Positions 44,581 through 53,912 of a DNA stretch of 64,000 nt are shown in pieces. A program made the translations under genes and the position numbers. Below the pieces are notes generated by a model. It did no database searches, was not told the origin of the DNA, and saw only the letters and a program-made list of their open reading frames with translations. Numbering within the stretch: position 1 is the first letter of the stretch; each line of letters begins with the position of its first letter. The DNA is from Brevundimonas variabilis (GTDB taxonomy: Bacteria; Pseudomonadota; Alphaproteobacteria; Caulobacterales; Caulobacteraceae): the NCBI RefSeq assembly GCF_014199945.1, contig NZ_JACHOR010000002.1, positions 620,001 through 684,000 of the forward strand, given 5' to 3'.

Positions 44581-45291
44581 ATGTCCCGTGCGCTCTTTGC
44601 TTGCTTAACCCTCGCCATCCTGATTCCAGCCTCGGGCCACGCCCAGGACAGGGATAACGCTCGATACAGCGCCGACCGCGCGTCGGCCTGGTCGTTTGAG
44701 GTCGGGGCCGGGACTGACAACCGGTCCAAAGGTGCCTCCAAGAGCGGCGACGCTCCCTATGTTTTCGGCGAGGTACAGTGGACGACCGAGCGCGGCTTCT
44801 ATGCCGACGCCGAGTTCGAGACGATCGATTCCTCTGGATCGAAGGTCGAAACCGAGGTCGAGGCCGGCTGGCAATTCGCCGCTGCTGGCCTCGACTTTGA
44901 TATATCCATTTCGAGGAAATGGCGGCTGGAGGCCGATCCGGGTCAGGATGACGAGGCCTGGGAGTACCAGTTCGATATCCTGCGCGATTTCGGCCCGGTG
45001 GATGCCCGCCTCCGCCTGGAGCATTCGCCCGATGGCCTTGGCTCGACACGGGAAACGACCTGGGTCGAGGCCCGGCTGCGCTGGGCTCTGGCCGACCGCC
45101 TCAACATCAGCGCCACGGTTGGACGACGCGAGCAGGACAACGCACCCGACTATACTGGCGGCAACCTGGGTGCCGCCTGGAGCCTGACCGACACGACCGC
45201 GATCGACGTGCGCTGGCACGGCACCACGGCCGAGGCCCAAGGCGAACAGTATGAGGATGCGCTCGTTGCCTCGATCCTGATTGACTTCTAG
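44581..45291 (+). CDS. TorF-like outer membrane porin
   Basis: A 236-residue exported barrel-like protein. The signal peptide covers residues about 1-22 (ending GHAQ). The mature part alternates short strands with aromatic residues (WSFEVGAGTDNRSKGASKSG, WTTERGFYADAEFE) and ends in phenylalanine (ILIDF), as in outer membrane beta-barrels. It fits the small porins of the TorF group by the early GTDNRSKGAS-type motif. The pore specificity is unknown. Its start is 11 bases after the stop of the preceding gene. Confidence 0.75.
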   Translation: MSRALFACLTLAILIPASGHAQDRDNARYSADRASAWSFEVGAGTDNRSKGASKSGDAPYVFGEVQWTTERGFYADAEFETIDSSGSKVETEVEAGWQFAAAGLDFDISISRKWRLEADPGQDDEAWEYQFDILRDFGPVDARLRLEHSPDGLGSTRETTWVEARLRWALADRLNISATVGRREQDNAPDYTGGNLGAAWSLTDTTAIDVRWHGTTAEAQGEQYEDALVASILIDF

Positions 45292-45429
45292 CGCCAGGGA
45301 CGCCCTGCTCTTCGACGGGCTTGCCACAGTGCGGCAGCTTGACGCGCGACAGGCCGGATCGCATCCGGGGTGGGGTTCGACCCGTTACTGCAACGATCGC
45401 AACAAGCGATCGCATGTCAGGAAACGACC

Positions 45430-46008
45430 ATGAAACTCTCCGCCCTCGCCGGTGCCGTCTCGGCCGCCGCCCTGCTCGCCGCTGCTCCCGCCGCCTTTGC
45501 TGACCAGCATTCTGGCATGAATCATCAGACCGTTACCGTCGGCGGTGCTGCCATGTATCCGACCAAGACCATCGTCGAGAACGCCGTTGCCTCGCCGATC
45601 CACACGACGCTGGTCGCTGCGGTCACCGCTGCCGGTCTGGTCGACACCCTGTCGGGCCCGGGACCGTTCACCGTTTTCGCGCCAACTGACGCTGCTTTCG
45701 CGGCCCTGCCCGCTGGCACGGTCGAGACGCTTGTCCAGCCTGCCAACAAGGCGACCCTCACCAAGATCCTGACCTATCACGTCGTTGCCGGTCGTGTGGC
45801 TGCTGCTGACGTGATCGCACTGATCGAGGCCGGCGGCGGATCGGCAGCCATCACGACGGTGTCGGGCGACACCCTGACGGCGTCGCTGCGCGATGGCTCG
45901 GTCATCCTGACCGACGAGAAGGGCGGCGTTGCCACCGTGACACAAGCCGACGTGTTCCAGTCGAATGGCGTGATCCACGTCACCGACGCCGTTTCGCTGC
46001 CGAACTAA
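45430..46008 (+). CDS. Secreted fasciclin-domain protein
   Basis: A 192-residue protein with a signal peptide (residues 1-24, ending AAFA before DQ) and one fasciclin (FAS1) domain at about 55-190. The domain shows [32 protein letters not shown] H1 and the late VIHVTDAV H2 segments. FAS1 proteins act in adhesion and matrix contacts. The next gene is a close paralog without a signal peptide. A strong terminator follows, so the two are separate transcripts. Confidence 0.92.
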   Translation: MKLSALAGAVSAAALLAAAPAAFADQHSGMNHQTVTVGGAAMYPTKTIVENAVASPIHTTLVAAVTAAGLVDTLSGPGPFTVFAPTDAAFAALPAGTVETLVQPANKATLTKILTYHVVAGRVAAADVIALIEAGGGSAAITTVSGDTLTASLRDGSVILTDEKGGVATVTQADVFQSNGVIHVTDAVSLPN

Positions 46009-46017
46009 AGATCAGAT

Positions 46018-46050
46018 GGCGGAGGAATTCTTCGGATTCCTCCGCCTTTT
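46018..46050 (+). terminator. Intrinsic terminator of the secreted fasciclin gene
   Basis: GGCGGAGGAAT (46018-46028) pairs perfectly with ATTCCTCCGCC (46036-46046), followed by TTTT (46047-46050) and a T-rich stretch. It lies 10 bases after the fasciclin stop. Confidence 0.92.
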
Positions 46051-46160
46051 CTTTATTTGTTACATGTCATGGTGTCGCAACGGTCACTTAGCCGCGCCTC
46101 CATTGTAAATCGTAATCGCAATGCCAGTTATGGCTTCCTTAAAACCAAGGATACGTCGCC

Positions 46161-46586
46161 ATGACAACTGAAACACACGACATCGTCGACACTGCCGTCG
46201 CAGCCGGTTCGTTCACGACCCTGGTCGCTGCCGTCACGGCTGCAGGTCTGGTCGACACGCTCAAGGGCGCTGGCCCGTTCACGGTCTTTGCCCCGACAGA
46301 CGAAGCCTTTGCCGCCCTGCCCGCTGGCACGGTCGAGGATCTGGTCAAGCCGGAGAACAAGGACAAGCTGACGGCAATCCTGACGCTTCACGTCCTGTCT
46401 GGTGCCGTCCATGCCGCCGACATCGCTGGCAAGACACTGTCGCCGGCATCGGTAAACGGCGAGACGCTGGACGTTGACGGCACGGATGGCGTCACCGTCA
46501 ACGGTGCCAAGGTCGTGACCGCCGACATCGCCTGCACCAACGGCGTGATCCACGTCATCGACACCGTGCTCCTGCCCAAAGGCTAA
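46161..46586 (+). CDS. Fasciclin-domain protein without signal peptide
   Basis: A 141-residue protein almost wholly one FAS1 domain, about residues 5-140, with [38 protein letters not shown] and the ending [12 protein letters not shown]. It lacks the N-terminal export signal of its neighbour and begins [12 protein letters not shown]. It may be a cytosolic paralog, or be exported by another route. The high identity to the neighbour suggests tandem duplication. It has its own terminator. Confidence 0.9.
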   Translation: MTTETHDIVDTAVAAGSFTTLVAAVTAAGLVDTLKGAGPFTVFAPTDEAFAALPAGTVEDLVKPENKDKLTAILTLHVLSGAVHAADIAGKTLSPASVNGETLDVDGTDGVTVNGAKVVTADIACTNGVIHVIDTVLLPKG

Positions 46587-46609
46587 GCGTCGCGGTGTGA
46601 ACGAACAGA

Positions 46610-46640
46610 AAGGGCGACCCGCGAGGGTCGCCCTTTTTTC
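46610..46640. terminator. Bidirectional intrinsic terminator
   Basis: AAGGGCGACCC (46610-46620) pairs with GGGTCGCCCTT (46625-46635) around a 4-base GCGA loop, with TTTTTT on the plus side. It separates the plus-strand fasciclin gene from the minus-strand lyase gene and can serve both. Confidence 0.9.
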
Positions 46641-46642
46641 GT

Positions 46643-47803
46643 TCAGGCCAGCGCCTGGTCGAGATCAGCAATCAGGTCGGCGACGTCCTCAACCCCCACC
46701 GACAGGCGGATCAGATTGTCCGTGACCCCACCGGCCTCCCGCACCTCTTTCGGGACCGAGGCATGGGTCATGATGGCCGGGTGATTGACGAGGCTCTCCA
46801 CCCCACCGAGCGACTCGGCCAAGGTGAACACTTGCACCCGTTCGAGAACTCGCTTGGTCCGCTCGAGATCGCCGTCGATCATCACGGACACCATCCCGCC
46901 AAACCCGCGCATCTGGCGCGCAGCCAGTTCATGCTGGGGATGCGTGATGAGGCCCGGATAGATGACCTTTGCGACCCCTGCCCGCGTTTCCAGCCAGCGC
47001 GCGATCTCGAGGGCGCTTTCGCAGTGAGCTTTCATCCGCAGGCCCAATGTCTTCAGGCCGCGATTGGCCAGGAACGCATCGAACGGGCCCATGACGCCAC
47101 CCACGGAGTTCTGGAGAAACTTGATCTCCTTCGCGATCTCCACGTTCCCCGCCACCAGCACACCACCGATGATGTCTGAGTGGCCGTTCAGGTATTTGGT
47201 CGCGGAATGCATGACGATGTCGGCACCCAGAGCCAGCGGCTGCTGGCAGAAGGGCGTGGCGAAGGTGTTGTCGACCACCAGAAGCAGCCCGTGGGCTTTG
47301 GCGATCTTCGACAGGGCCGCAATGTCGGCGATCTTCATCAGGGGATTGGTCGGCGTCTCGACCCACAACATCCGTGATTTTGGTGTGATGGCTGCTTCGA
47401 CGCTGGCAAGGTCAGAGAGGTCGACATAGCTGAAATCCAGCCCCATCGACCGACGCCGGACCCGCTCGAAAAGCCGCCAGGATCCGCCATAAAGATCGTC
47501 GCCGGTGACGATGTGCGAACCGGCATCAAGCAGCTCCAGCGCCGTCGACGTCGCCGCCATGCCGCTGGCAAAGCCGAATCCCTGAACCCCGCCCTCGAGG
47601 TCGGCGATACAGGCCTCGAAGGCCTCTCGTGTCGGGTTCTTGCCCCGGGCATATTCATAGCCCTTGTTCACGCCCGGGCTCTCCTGGGCATAGGTCGAGG
47701 TCGCATAGATCGGCGTCATCACCGCACCCGTGGTCGGGTCCGGTCGCTGTCCGGCATGGATGGCGCGGGTCGAGAAGCCCTGCTGGTTCTTGATCACAGA
47801 CAT
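46643..47803 (-). CDS. Cystathionine gamma-lyase/synthase family enzyme
   Basis: A 386-residue PLP-dependent Cys/Met metabolism enzyme. The PLP lysine is in SATKYLNGHSD near residue 200. The AIHAGQ start, the EYARGKNPTR substrate motif and the VDNTFATPFCQQPL block are all present. Its place four bases after a cystathionine beta-synthase gene points to cystathionine gamma-lyase in reverse transsulfuration, but gamma-synthase activity cannot be excluded. The genes are on the same strand and probably co-transcribed. Confidence 0.88.
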   Translation of the reverse strand: MSVIKNQQGFSTRAIHAGQRPDPTTGAVMTPIYATSTYAQESPGVNKGYEYARGKNPTREAFEACIADLEGGVQGFGFASGMAATSTALELLDAGSHIVTGDDLYGGSWRLFERVRRRSMGLDFSYVDLSDLASVEAAITPKSRMLWVETPTNPLMKIADIAALSKIAKAHGLLLVVDNTFATPFCQQPLALGADIVMHSATKYLNGHSDIIGGVLVAGNVEIAKEIKFLQNSVGGVMGPFDAFLANRGLKTLGLRMKAHCESALEIARWLETRAGVAKVIYPGLITHPQHELAARQMRGFGGMVSVMIDGDLERTKRVLERVQVFTLAESLGGVESLVNHPAIMTHASVPKEVREAGGVTDNLIRLSVGVEDVADLIADLDQALA

Positions 47804-47807
47804 AAGC

Positions 47808-49211
47808 TTACCGGTTCAGGCTGAGGTGATTGATCAGGTCGACCCGCGCGATCAGACCGACGAACTGCTCGCCGTCCAGAACGATGGCAACACGATCACG
47901 GTCGAACAGCGGGATCAGGGCATCCAGCGGCTCATTGACCTGGATGGTGTCCAGCGCCGTCGTCATGACCGAGCCGACGCTCTTCTTGAATCGCTCCTGA
48001 CGCGTGATCTCGTCGGTGTTCATGACGTGAACGATGTCGCTCTCGTCCAGGATGCCGACCAGACGACCGTCTTTGATTACCGGCAACTGCGATACATCGG
48101 CTCCCCGCATCCGCTTGAAGGCGGTGTCCAGCGTGTCATCCGGCCCTGCCACGACGACGTCACCCTTGCTGTATTTTCGGGAAATCAGATCGGCCAGATT
48201 GCCCTGGATATCCCGCTCTCCCAGCCCCTGATCGGCCAGCCAGGCATCGTTGTAGACCTTGGACAGATACTTCGCGCCCGTGTCGCAGACGAAGGTCACA
48301 ACCCGTTTGGCTTCCGTCTGTTCGCGGCAATAGCGCAGAGCCGATGCGATCAGTGTGCCGGATGATGACCCCGCCAGAATGCCCTCTTTCAGAAGCAGTT
48401 CGCGGACGGTTGCGATGGCCTCGGCATCGGGGATGGAATAGGCGCGGTGGATCAGGCTCATGTCCGCCGTGTCCGGCACGAAATTCTGGCCGATGCCCTC
48501 GACCGTATAGCTGCCTTCGGGTCCGGGGACCCCGTCGTTGACCACGCCAGCCAGAGTCGATCCGACCGGGTCGGCCAGGATGATCTCGGTCTTGGCCCCG
48601 ACGCTGTTCAGGTAACGGGCGACACCGGTGATCGTCCCGCCGGAGCCGATACCGGCCACAAAGGCATCGACGTCATGCCCCATCTGCTCCCAGATTTCGG
48701 GGCCGGTGGTTGCAACGTGTGCGGCCGAATTGGCCTCATTGGCGAACTGGTTGACATAGAAGCCACCCGGGATCTGCTGGCTGAGACGCTCGGCCATGTC
48801 GGTGTAATACTCGGGGTGGCCGTGCGGCACGTCCGATCGCGTCAGCCGGACATCGGCCCCCATGGCCCGCAGGTGCTGGATCTTCTCCTTCGACATCTTG
48901 TCAGGAATGACCAGCAAGACCTTGTAGCCCTTGGCCTGTCCGACCAGCGTAAGGGCCAGTCCCGTGTTGCCGGCCGTCGCCTCGACGATGGTGCCGCCTT
49001 CTTTCAGGTAGCCTTCCTTTTCCGCTGCCGCGATCATCGACAGGGCGATGCGGTCCTTGATCGAGCCCCCCGGGTTCTGGGCCTCCAGCTTCAGGAACAG
49101 CCGGCAGGGTCCGGTATCCATCCGCGTCACCTCGACCATCGGCGTCTTGCCGATCAGGTCCAGCAGCGATCCTGACGGACGGCTGAGTGCGGGTATGTCT
49201 GTCATCGACAT
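47808..49211 (-). CDS. Cystathionine beta-synthase
   Basis: A 467-residue PLP enzyme of the cysteine synthase fold with a C-terminal pair of CBS motifs. The PLP lysine is in NPGGSIKDR, near residue 54, followed by the ATAGNTGLALTL loop. The regulatory pair lies at about 340-460 (VVVAGPDDTLDTAFKRM, VNEPLDALIPLFD). It condenses serine (or O-acetylserine-like substrates) with homocysteine. ATG 49211 (MSMTDIP) is preferred over the longer frame. It faces rnr divergently. Confidence 0.9.
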   Translation of the reverse strand: MSMTDIPALSRPSGSLLDLIGKTPMVEVTRMDTGPCRLFLKLEAQNPGGSIKDRIALSMIAAAEKEGYLKEGGTIVEATAGNTGLALTLVGQAKGYKVLLVIPDKMSKEKIQHLRAMGADVRLTRSDVPHGHPEYYTDMAERLSQQIPGGFYVNQFANEANSAAHVATTGPEIWEQMGHDVDAFVAGIGSGGTITGVARYLNSVGAKTEIILADPVGSTLAGVVNDGVPGPEGSYTVEGIGQNFVPDTADMSLIHRAYSIPDAEAIATVRELLLKEGILAGSSSGTLIASALRYCREQTEAKRVVTFVCDTGAKYLSKVYNDAWLADQGLGERDIQGNLADLISRKYSKGDVVVAGPDDTLDTAFKRMRGADVSQLPVIKDGRLVGILDESDIVHVMNTDEITRQERFKKSVGSVMTTALDTIQVNEPLDALIPLFDRDRVAIVLDGEQFVGLIARVDLINHLSLNR

Positions 49212-49418
49212 GAGGGGGACTCCGAAGGCGAATGGGTTGGTGCACGATCTAGGGCCGATCGCCTCCAATTGCGACCCGGGGCAAAAATGCGTCCGGCAGA
49301 AGCGCGGCGACTGGACGTCACGATTTTAACGCTGGATCGTGGCATGTCCCGTGAGGCATCCCTGCACGGCGTGCCCTGTATCCATCCCGCCGATATCGCG
49401 GCGGTCTGAAAGACCTGA

Positions 49419-51764
49419 ATGCCCAAGCCTCCCCGCCGCCCTGCCTCCGGTCTGCCCGACAAGGAAACCCTGCTGCGTTTCCTTCGGGAGGCCGGTGAGG
49501 CGGACAAGTCCGATCTGGCGCGCGCTTTCGGCCTGAAGGGCGAGGACCGCCGCGCCCTGCGTGAAATGCTTCGCGAGCTGGAGGCCGAGGGCAAGCTGGG
49601 GAAACGGGGCCGCAAGGGCTTTTCTGAAGCCGGTGCCCTCCCCCCCGTCGGCGTGGTCGATGTCGTCGAGCGCGATGTCGATGGCGAGATGTATGTCCGG
49701 CTGGTCGATGCCGCGGCCGACGCACCGCGCGCCCTGCTGGTGCCCGATCGCACCGGCCAGGCTGGTGCCGCGCCAGGCATGGGTGACCGGATGCTGGTCA
49801 AGTTCGAGCGCGGCCCCGACGGCTGGGAAGCCCGGATGGTCAAGAAGCTGGACGTCGGGACGAACCGCGTCCTTGGCGTGATCCGGAAATCCAACAAGGA
49901 AACCCGGGTCGAGCCCGTCGATCGGCGATCGAAGGATGTGCTGATCATTCCGCAACTACTGGCCGGCGATCTGCGGGACGGCGACCTGGTCCTCGCCTCG
50001 ATCGAGCGCTCCGACAACCGGTACGGACCAAAGCGCGGGAAAATCCTCGAGAACGTTGGACGCGAAGATGATCCCCGCGCCGCCTCCCTGATCGCCATCC
50101 ATGCGCATGGCGTCCCCACCGGCTTCTCCGAAGCCGTCGAGCGCGAGGCCGAGGCGGTCGAACTGCCGACGCTTAAGGGACGCGATGACCTGCGCGACAT
50201 TCCCTTCATCACCATCGACCCGGCCGACGCCCGTGACCACGACGACGCCGTCTATGCGATGCGCGATGACGACCCGAAGAACGAAGGCGGCTGGATCGTC
50301 TGGGTCGCGATCGCCGACGTTGCGGCCTACGTCCAGGGCGGCTCATCGCTCGACCGCGAGGCCCGCGCCAAGGGCAACTCCACCTATTTCCCGGACCGGG
50401 TCGAACCCATGCTGCCCGAGCGCCTGTCCAATGGCCTGTGCAGCCTCAAGGAGGGCGAGAACCGCGCGACGCTGGCCGTGCGCATGGTCTTCGACAAGGA
50501 CGGCCGGAAGACCGGGCACAAGTTCCATCGCGGCCTGATGCGCAGCCACGCCAAACTGTCCTACGAGCAGGCCCAGTCCGCTATCGACGGCATCGAGAAC
50601 GGCGGCGGTACGGACGACACGACGGGCCCGATCATGGAGGCCATCCTTTATCCACTGTGGAACGCCTATCACACCATGCTCAAGGGCCGCATGAAGCGCA
50701 GCCCGCTGGCCATCGAGAGCCCCGAGCGCCGCATCCTGATGGCCCCGGACGGGGGCATTGCCGCCATCGTGCCGCGCAAGTCCCTCGAGGCGCACCGCCT
50801 GATCGAGGAGATGATGATCCAGGCCAATGTCTGCGCGGCCGAAACGCTCGAGCAGAAGAAGACACCGCTGATCTATCGGGTTCACGAGACCCCCAGCCAG
50901 GAGAAGATCTTCAACCTGGCCGATTTCCTGTCGACGATCGCAAAACCGTGGAACAAGGGCGAATCGCCAACGACAAAACGCTTCAACAAGTTGCTGGACG
51001 AGACCCGTGACGGCCCCCATGCCGAGGTCGTCAACGAAGTGGTCCTGCGCAGCCAGATGCAGGCGATCTACAGCCCGGACAATGTCGGACATTTCGGCCT
51101 GAACCTTGACCGCTATGCCCATTTCACCTCGCCGATCCGCCGGTATTCGGACCTGATCGTGCATCGTGGCCTGATCCGTGCGCTGAAGCTGGGCACTGAC
51201 GGGCTGACGGATCGCGAGATCGCCGAGCTACAGGCCATCGCCGAACAGGTGACGGCGACCGAGCGCCGCTCCATGGCTGCCGAGCGCGATGCCATGGACC
51301 GCTATGTTGCAGCCTTCCTTGAGGATCGTGTCGGGGCGACGTTCGAGGGACGGATTACCGGCGTGACCCGCTTCGGCCTGTTCGTTCGGCTGGACGAGAC
51401 CGGGGCCGATGGGCTCGTCCCGGTCTCTTCGCTGGGCAACGAGTATTTCACGCATGACGATCGCGCTCACGCCCTGGTCGGCGAGCGTTCTGGCCAGCGG
51501 TTCACGCTCGGACGGAGGGTTGAAGTCAAGCTCAAGGAAGCCACACCGATCACGGGCGGCCTTCTGTTCGAGATGCTCAGCGACCCGGAGCCGCGCGATC
51601 CCAATGCACAGGCCCCGCGCCTCGGCGTGCGGGCGCGCGATCGTGGCCCAGGCGGCAATGGTCCGCCCAAACGTGGGACCAAACGCCCCGGCGGACCCAA
51701 GCCACCCTCGGGTGGCCGGCCGTCCGGCGGGCTGAAAGGCGTCCGCAAAGGCAAGCGGCGCTAG
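49419..51764 (+). CDS. rnr: Ribonuclease R
   Basis: A 781-residue RNase R, a 3'-5' exoribonuclease that degrades structured RNA. It has an N-terminal winged-helix/OB part (about 1-80), two cold-shock-like domains, the RNB core and an S1 domain near the end (FEGRITGVTRFGLFVRL). The RNB active-site block DPADARDHDDAVYA is visible at about residue 267. A lysine/glycine-rich tail (KRGTKRPGGPKPPSGG) follows, as is common in RNase R. The next gene starts nine bases on. Confidence 0.96.
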   Translation: MPKPPRRPASGLPDKETLLRFLREAGEADKSDLARAFGLKGEDRRALREMLRELEAEGKLGKRGRKGFSEAGALPPVGVVDVVERDVDGEMYVRLVDAAADAPRALLVPDRTGQAGAAPGMGDRMLVKFERGPDGWEARMVKKLDVGTNRVLGVIRKSNKETRVEPVDRRSKDVLIIPQLLAGDLRDGDLVLASIERSDNRYGPKRGKILENVGREDDPRAASLIAIHAHGVPTGFSEAVEREAEAVELPTLKGRDDLRDIPFITIDPADARDHDDAVYAMRDDDPKNEGGWIVWVAIADVAAYVQGGSSLDREARAKGNSTYFPDRVEPMLPERLSNGLCSLKEGENRATLAVRMVFDKDGRKTGHKFHRGLMRSHAKLSYEQAQSAIDGIENGGGTDDTTGPIMEAILYPLWNAYHTMLKGRMKRSPLAIESPERRILMAPDGGIAAIVPRKSLEAHRLIEEMMIQANVCAAETLEQKKTPLIYRVHETPSQEKIFNLADFLSTIAKPWNKGESPTTKRFNKLLDETRDGPHAEVVNEVVLRSQMQAIYSPDNVGHFGLNLDRYAHFTSPIRRYSDLIVHRGLIRALKLGTDGLTDREIAELQAIAEQVTATERRSMAAERDAMDRYVAAFLEDRVGATFEGRITGVTRFGLFVRLDETGADGLVPVSSLGNEYFTHDDRAHALVGERSGQRFTLGRRVEVKLKEATPITGGLLFEMLSDPEPRDPNAQAPRLGVRARDRGPGGNGPPKRGTKRPGGPKPPSGGRPSGGLKGVRKGKRR

Positions 51765-51773
51765 GACTGGCCT

Positions 51774-52475
51774 GTGACCACACCGTTTGACGCCGCTGCC
51801 GATCTCTCTGACGCTCTGAGAACGGGCGAGCGCCAGCGCCCCAGGGACGCCGCCACACTGATCATTGTCAGAGGCGGACAAACTCCGCAGGTCCTGATGG
51901 GTCGCCGGGCGCCCGGCCATGTCTTCATGGCGTCGAAATGGGTCTTTCCGGGCGGCCGAATCGATCGTTCGGACTTCGCTGCCGCCTCCGCCAATGAGGC
52001 GCATCCCCTGACCGCTGCTGCCTTGGGACGCGAGATGCTGCCCCACCGGGCGCGGGCCCTGATGCTGACAGCCATGCGCGAGACCTTCGAGGAAACTGGC
52101 CTGATCCTGGGCCAGTCCGCCTCGCCAACCCATGTTGCCGGGCCCTGGCGCGAGTTCCGGGCCGCCGGTGCCCTGCCCGACCTCGCCGCCTTGCGCTACA
52201 TCGCTCGCGCCATCACCCCGCCGGGCCGTACACGACGGTTCGACGCCCGCTTCTTCTTGACGGACGCCACGGCCCTGCTGAAACCGGAACCTACCGCGGG
52301 CTCTGGCGAACTGGACGAGATCGCCTGGCTGCCCCTCGCCGAGGCGAGAGCGCTGGACCTGCCTGCGATCACCCGGTTTGTGCTGGGCGAAGTGGCCGAC
52401 CGGCTTGAACATCCAGACCGAGCCATCCCGTTCGTTCGCATGGTCCGCGGCCGACATCAGGTGACCCATGGCTGA
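51774..52475 (+). CDS. NUDIX hydrolase
   Basis: A 233-residue NUDIX-family protein. The NUDIX box REx2EExG appears as AMRETFEETGLI near residue 105, after the MGRRAPGHVFMASKWVFPGGR start of the fold. The start is GTG 51774, nine bases after the rnr stop. The substrate is not inferable; proteins of this shape hydrolyse nucleoside diphosphate-X compounds or CoA. It ends eight bases inside the next gene. Confidence 0.88.
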   Translation: MTTPFDAAADLSDALRTGERQRPRDAATLIIVRGGQTPQVLMGRRAPGHVFMASKWVFPGGRIDRSDFAAASANEAHPLTAAALGREMLPHRARALMLTAMRETFEETGLILGQSASPTHVAGPWREFRAAGALPDLAALRYIARAITPPGRTRRFDARFFLTDATALLKPEPTAGSGELDEIAWLPLAEARALDLPAITRFVLGEVADRLEHPDRAIPFVRMVRGRHQVTHG

Positions 52476-52869
52476 CGAGACGCTCACCCTGAGGCTGACC
52501 ATCGTCGATCCGGTTCCGGGTGTTCGCTACAGCCTGCAAAAGGATGACCTGCCTCTGGACCCGCGCTTGGCGGCAGATGAGCCCCTGTCGTTCGATGTCC
52601 CTGTCAAGCTGGCACCCGACGGTCGCCTGCTGGGCCCCTTCATCCGACGCGAGGGTCCCGAGCGGCGGTTCGTCTACATTCGCATCGGCCAGGCTGCCGG
52701 AGACTGTACCAGCCCCTGGACCCGTCGGGCAAAGATCGACGTCCACGACATCCCTATGGAACTGCGTTCAGCGGGTGCCTTGCTGGAGATCCGACTGCCG
52801 GGCCGGGGAAAGGATGGCACACCCGCCTGTGCCACAGTTCGTCCGCTTGAGGGATGGCGACGGGTCTGA
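52468..52869 (+). CDS. DUF5990-like protein
   Basis: A 133-residue cytosolic protein of the DUF5990 type. It has a beta-rich pattern with LRLTIVDPVPGVRYSLQ, then GPFIRREGPERRFVYIRIG and the late WTRRAKIDVHDI. Function unknown. It overlaps the NUDIX gene by eight bases and ends against the convergent lipoprotein gene with its stop adjoining. The rnr-NUDIX-DUF5990 order suggests a single operon. Confidence 0.75.
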   Translation: MADETLTLRLTIVDPVPGVRYSLQKDDLPLDPRLAADEPLSFDVPVKLAPDGRLLGPFIRREGPERRFVYIRIGQAAGDCTSPWTRRAKIDVHDIPMELRSAGALLEIRLPGRGKDGTPACATVRPLEGWRRV

Positions 52870-53436
52870 CTATTCCGCGACCGGCTTCGTCAGGTCGAAC
52901 GATACCCGAAGAAGCCGGTTCGGGCGCGACAGCTCATAGACATAGCTCTCGCCGGGATTGACCTCGACGGCCCAGACATTGGTCGTGGATACCGAGGCAT
53001 CGCTGGCGTTGAACAGGTCGATCGAGAACGCGTCGACCGGAAACTCCTGACGTGTTGCCGTCCCTTCGGATCGTGTGTCGCCGCCATACCAGTGCAGGCC
53101 GTCTGGCTGCCCCTGCGGGTTGCGATGGTCGTGTTTCAGGGTCAGGCCCGTTGCGGATCGCGTGATGACCCAGGTTCGCGAGCGGTCCTGGCCGACCCAG
53201 AAGGGGATCCGGATTTCATCAGCCGAACAGTCTCGCACATGCATCAACAGACGCTGAGCCCGGAAGTCCGCATCTGCCGCATCGGTCGTGATGACCTTTC
53301 CCTCGAATCGCAGGCCACAAAGCGCAGTCAGATTGGAAAAGAACTGGTCCTGCTGGACCGATGCCTTCGGGACGGTGGCACAGGACGACAGGGCAAGGCT
53401 GGAGGCCGCGATGGCCAGCACGACATGGGCTTTCAT
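52870..53436 (-). CDS. Putative lipoprotein of unknown function
   Basis: A protein of about 188 residues with a lipoprotein signal (LALSSC near residue 18). The mature part has a disulfide-compatible pair (LCGLRFEG, VRDCSADEIRIPFW) and an ending with PVAE. No specific family is recognised. ATG 53436 (MKAHVV) is preferred; an ATG three codons upstream (53445) is possible. It stands alone before the divergent rpmG. Confidence 0.65.
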   Translation of the reverse strand: MKAHVVLAIAASSLALSSCATVPKASVQQDQFFSNLTALCGLRFEGKVITTDAADADFRAQRLLMHVRDCSADEIRIPFWVGQDRSRTWVITRSATGLTLKHDHRNPQGQPDGLHWYGGDTRSEGTATRQEFPVDAFSIDLFNASDASVSTTNVWAVEVNPGESYVYELSRPNRLLRVSFDLTKPVAE

Positions 53437-53487
53437 GACCGTCACCGTAGCGGTTGGCGGGAAAGGCTCAACCCGCCATGTTGCAGG

Positions 53488-53515
53488 TTGACTTGGCAGC
53501 GTTCCTGAGTATGTT
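53488..53515 (+). promoter_or_regulatory. Sigma-70-like promoter of rpmG
   Basis: TTGACT (53488-53493) and TATGTT (53510-53515) are 16 bases apart and lie about 48 bases before rpmG. A reasonable but unproven promoter. Confidence 0.5.
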
Positions 53516-53563
53516 CCGCGCCTCTCATTTTAAGCGGCTTTCGCCGTCGCAAAGGTAACTCCG

Positions 53564-53731
53564 ATGGCCAAGCCAGCTTCAATCAAGATCCGCCTGAACT
53601 CCACTGCCGACACCGGCTTCTTCTACGTCACCAAGAAGAATGCCCGTACCAAGACGGAAAAGATGGTCGTGAACAAATACGACCCGGTGATCCGCAAGCA
53701 CGTCGAGTTCAAGGAAGGCAAGATCAAGTAG
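53564..53731 (+). CDS. rpmG: 50S ribosomal protein L33
   Basis: A 55-residue L33, not covered by long-ORF searches. It begins [30 protein letters not shown] (family pattern) with a basic C-terminus ending EGKIK. It lacks the CxxC pairs of zinc-binding L33 forms. It stands alone between two transcription units and is followed by terminators. Confidence 0.95.
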   Translation: MAKPASIKIRLNSTADTGFFYVTKKNARTKTEKMVVNKYDPVIRKHVEFKEGKIK

Positions 53732-53784
53732 GCATCAGCCTGGTTGAGGCTCCGCTTACAGCGGGGCGAATGCCCCGCTTCTGA

Positions 53785-53814
53785 AACGCCCGGTCAGCGA
53801 TGACCGGGCGTTTT
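53785..53814 (+). terminator. Intrinsic terminator of rpmG
   Basis: AACGCCCGGTCA (53785-53796) pairs with TGACCGGGCGTT (53801-53812), loop GCGA, followed by TTTT. A weaker hairpin (GCGGGGC/GCCCCGC at 53761-53778) lies just before it. Confidence 0.9.
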
Positions 53815-53834
53815 GCGTTTCGAGGCCAGGGGAC

Positions 53835-53864
53835 GAAAAAGCCCCCCGGACGGATCCGGGGGGC
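53835..53864 (-). terminator. Intrinsic terminator of the phasin gene
   Basis: GCCCCCCGGA (53841-53850) pairs with TCCGGGGGGC (53855-53864). On the minus strand TTTTT follows the stem. It lies about 50 bases after the phasin stop. Confidence 0.9.
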
Positions 53865-53912
53865 TGATGTCGCACATTGCTCTGGAGGGCGCGCCCTCCG
53901 GGGCTTGCTGGA

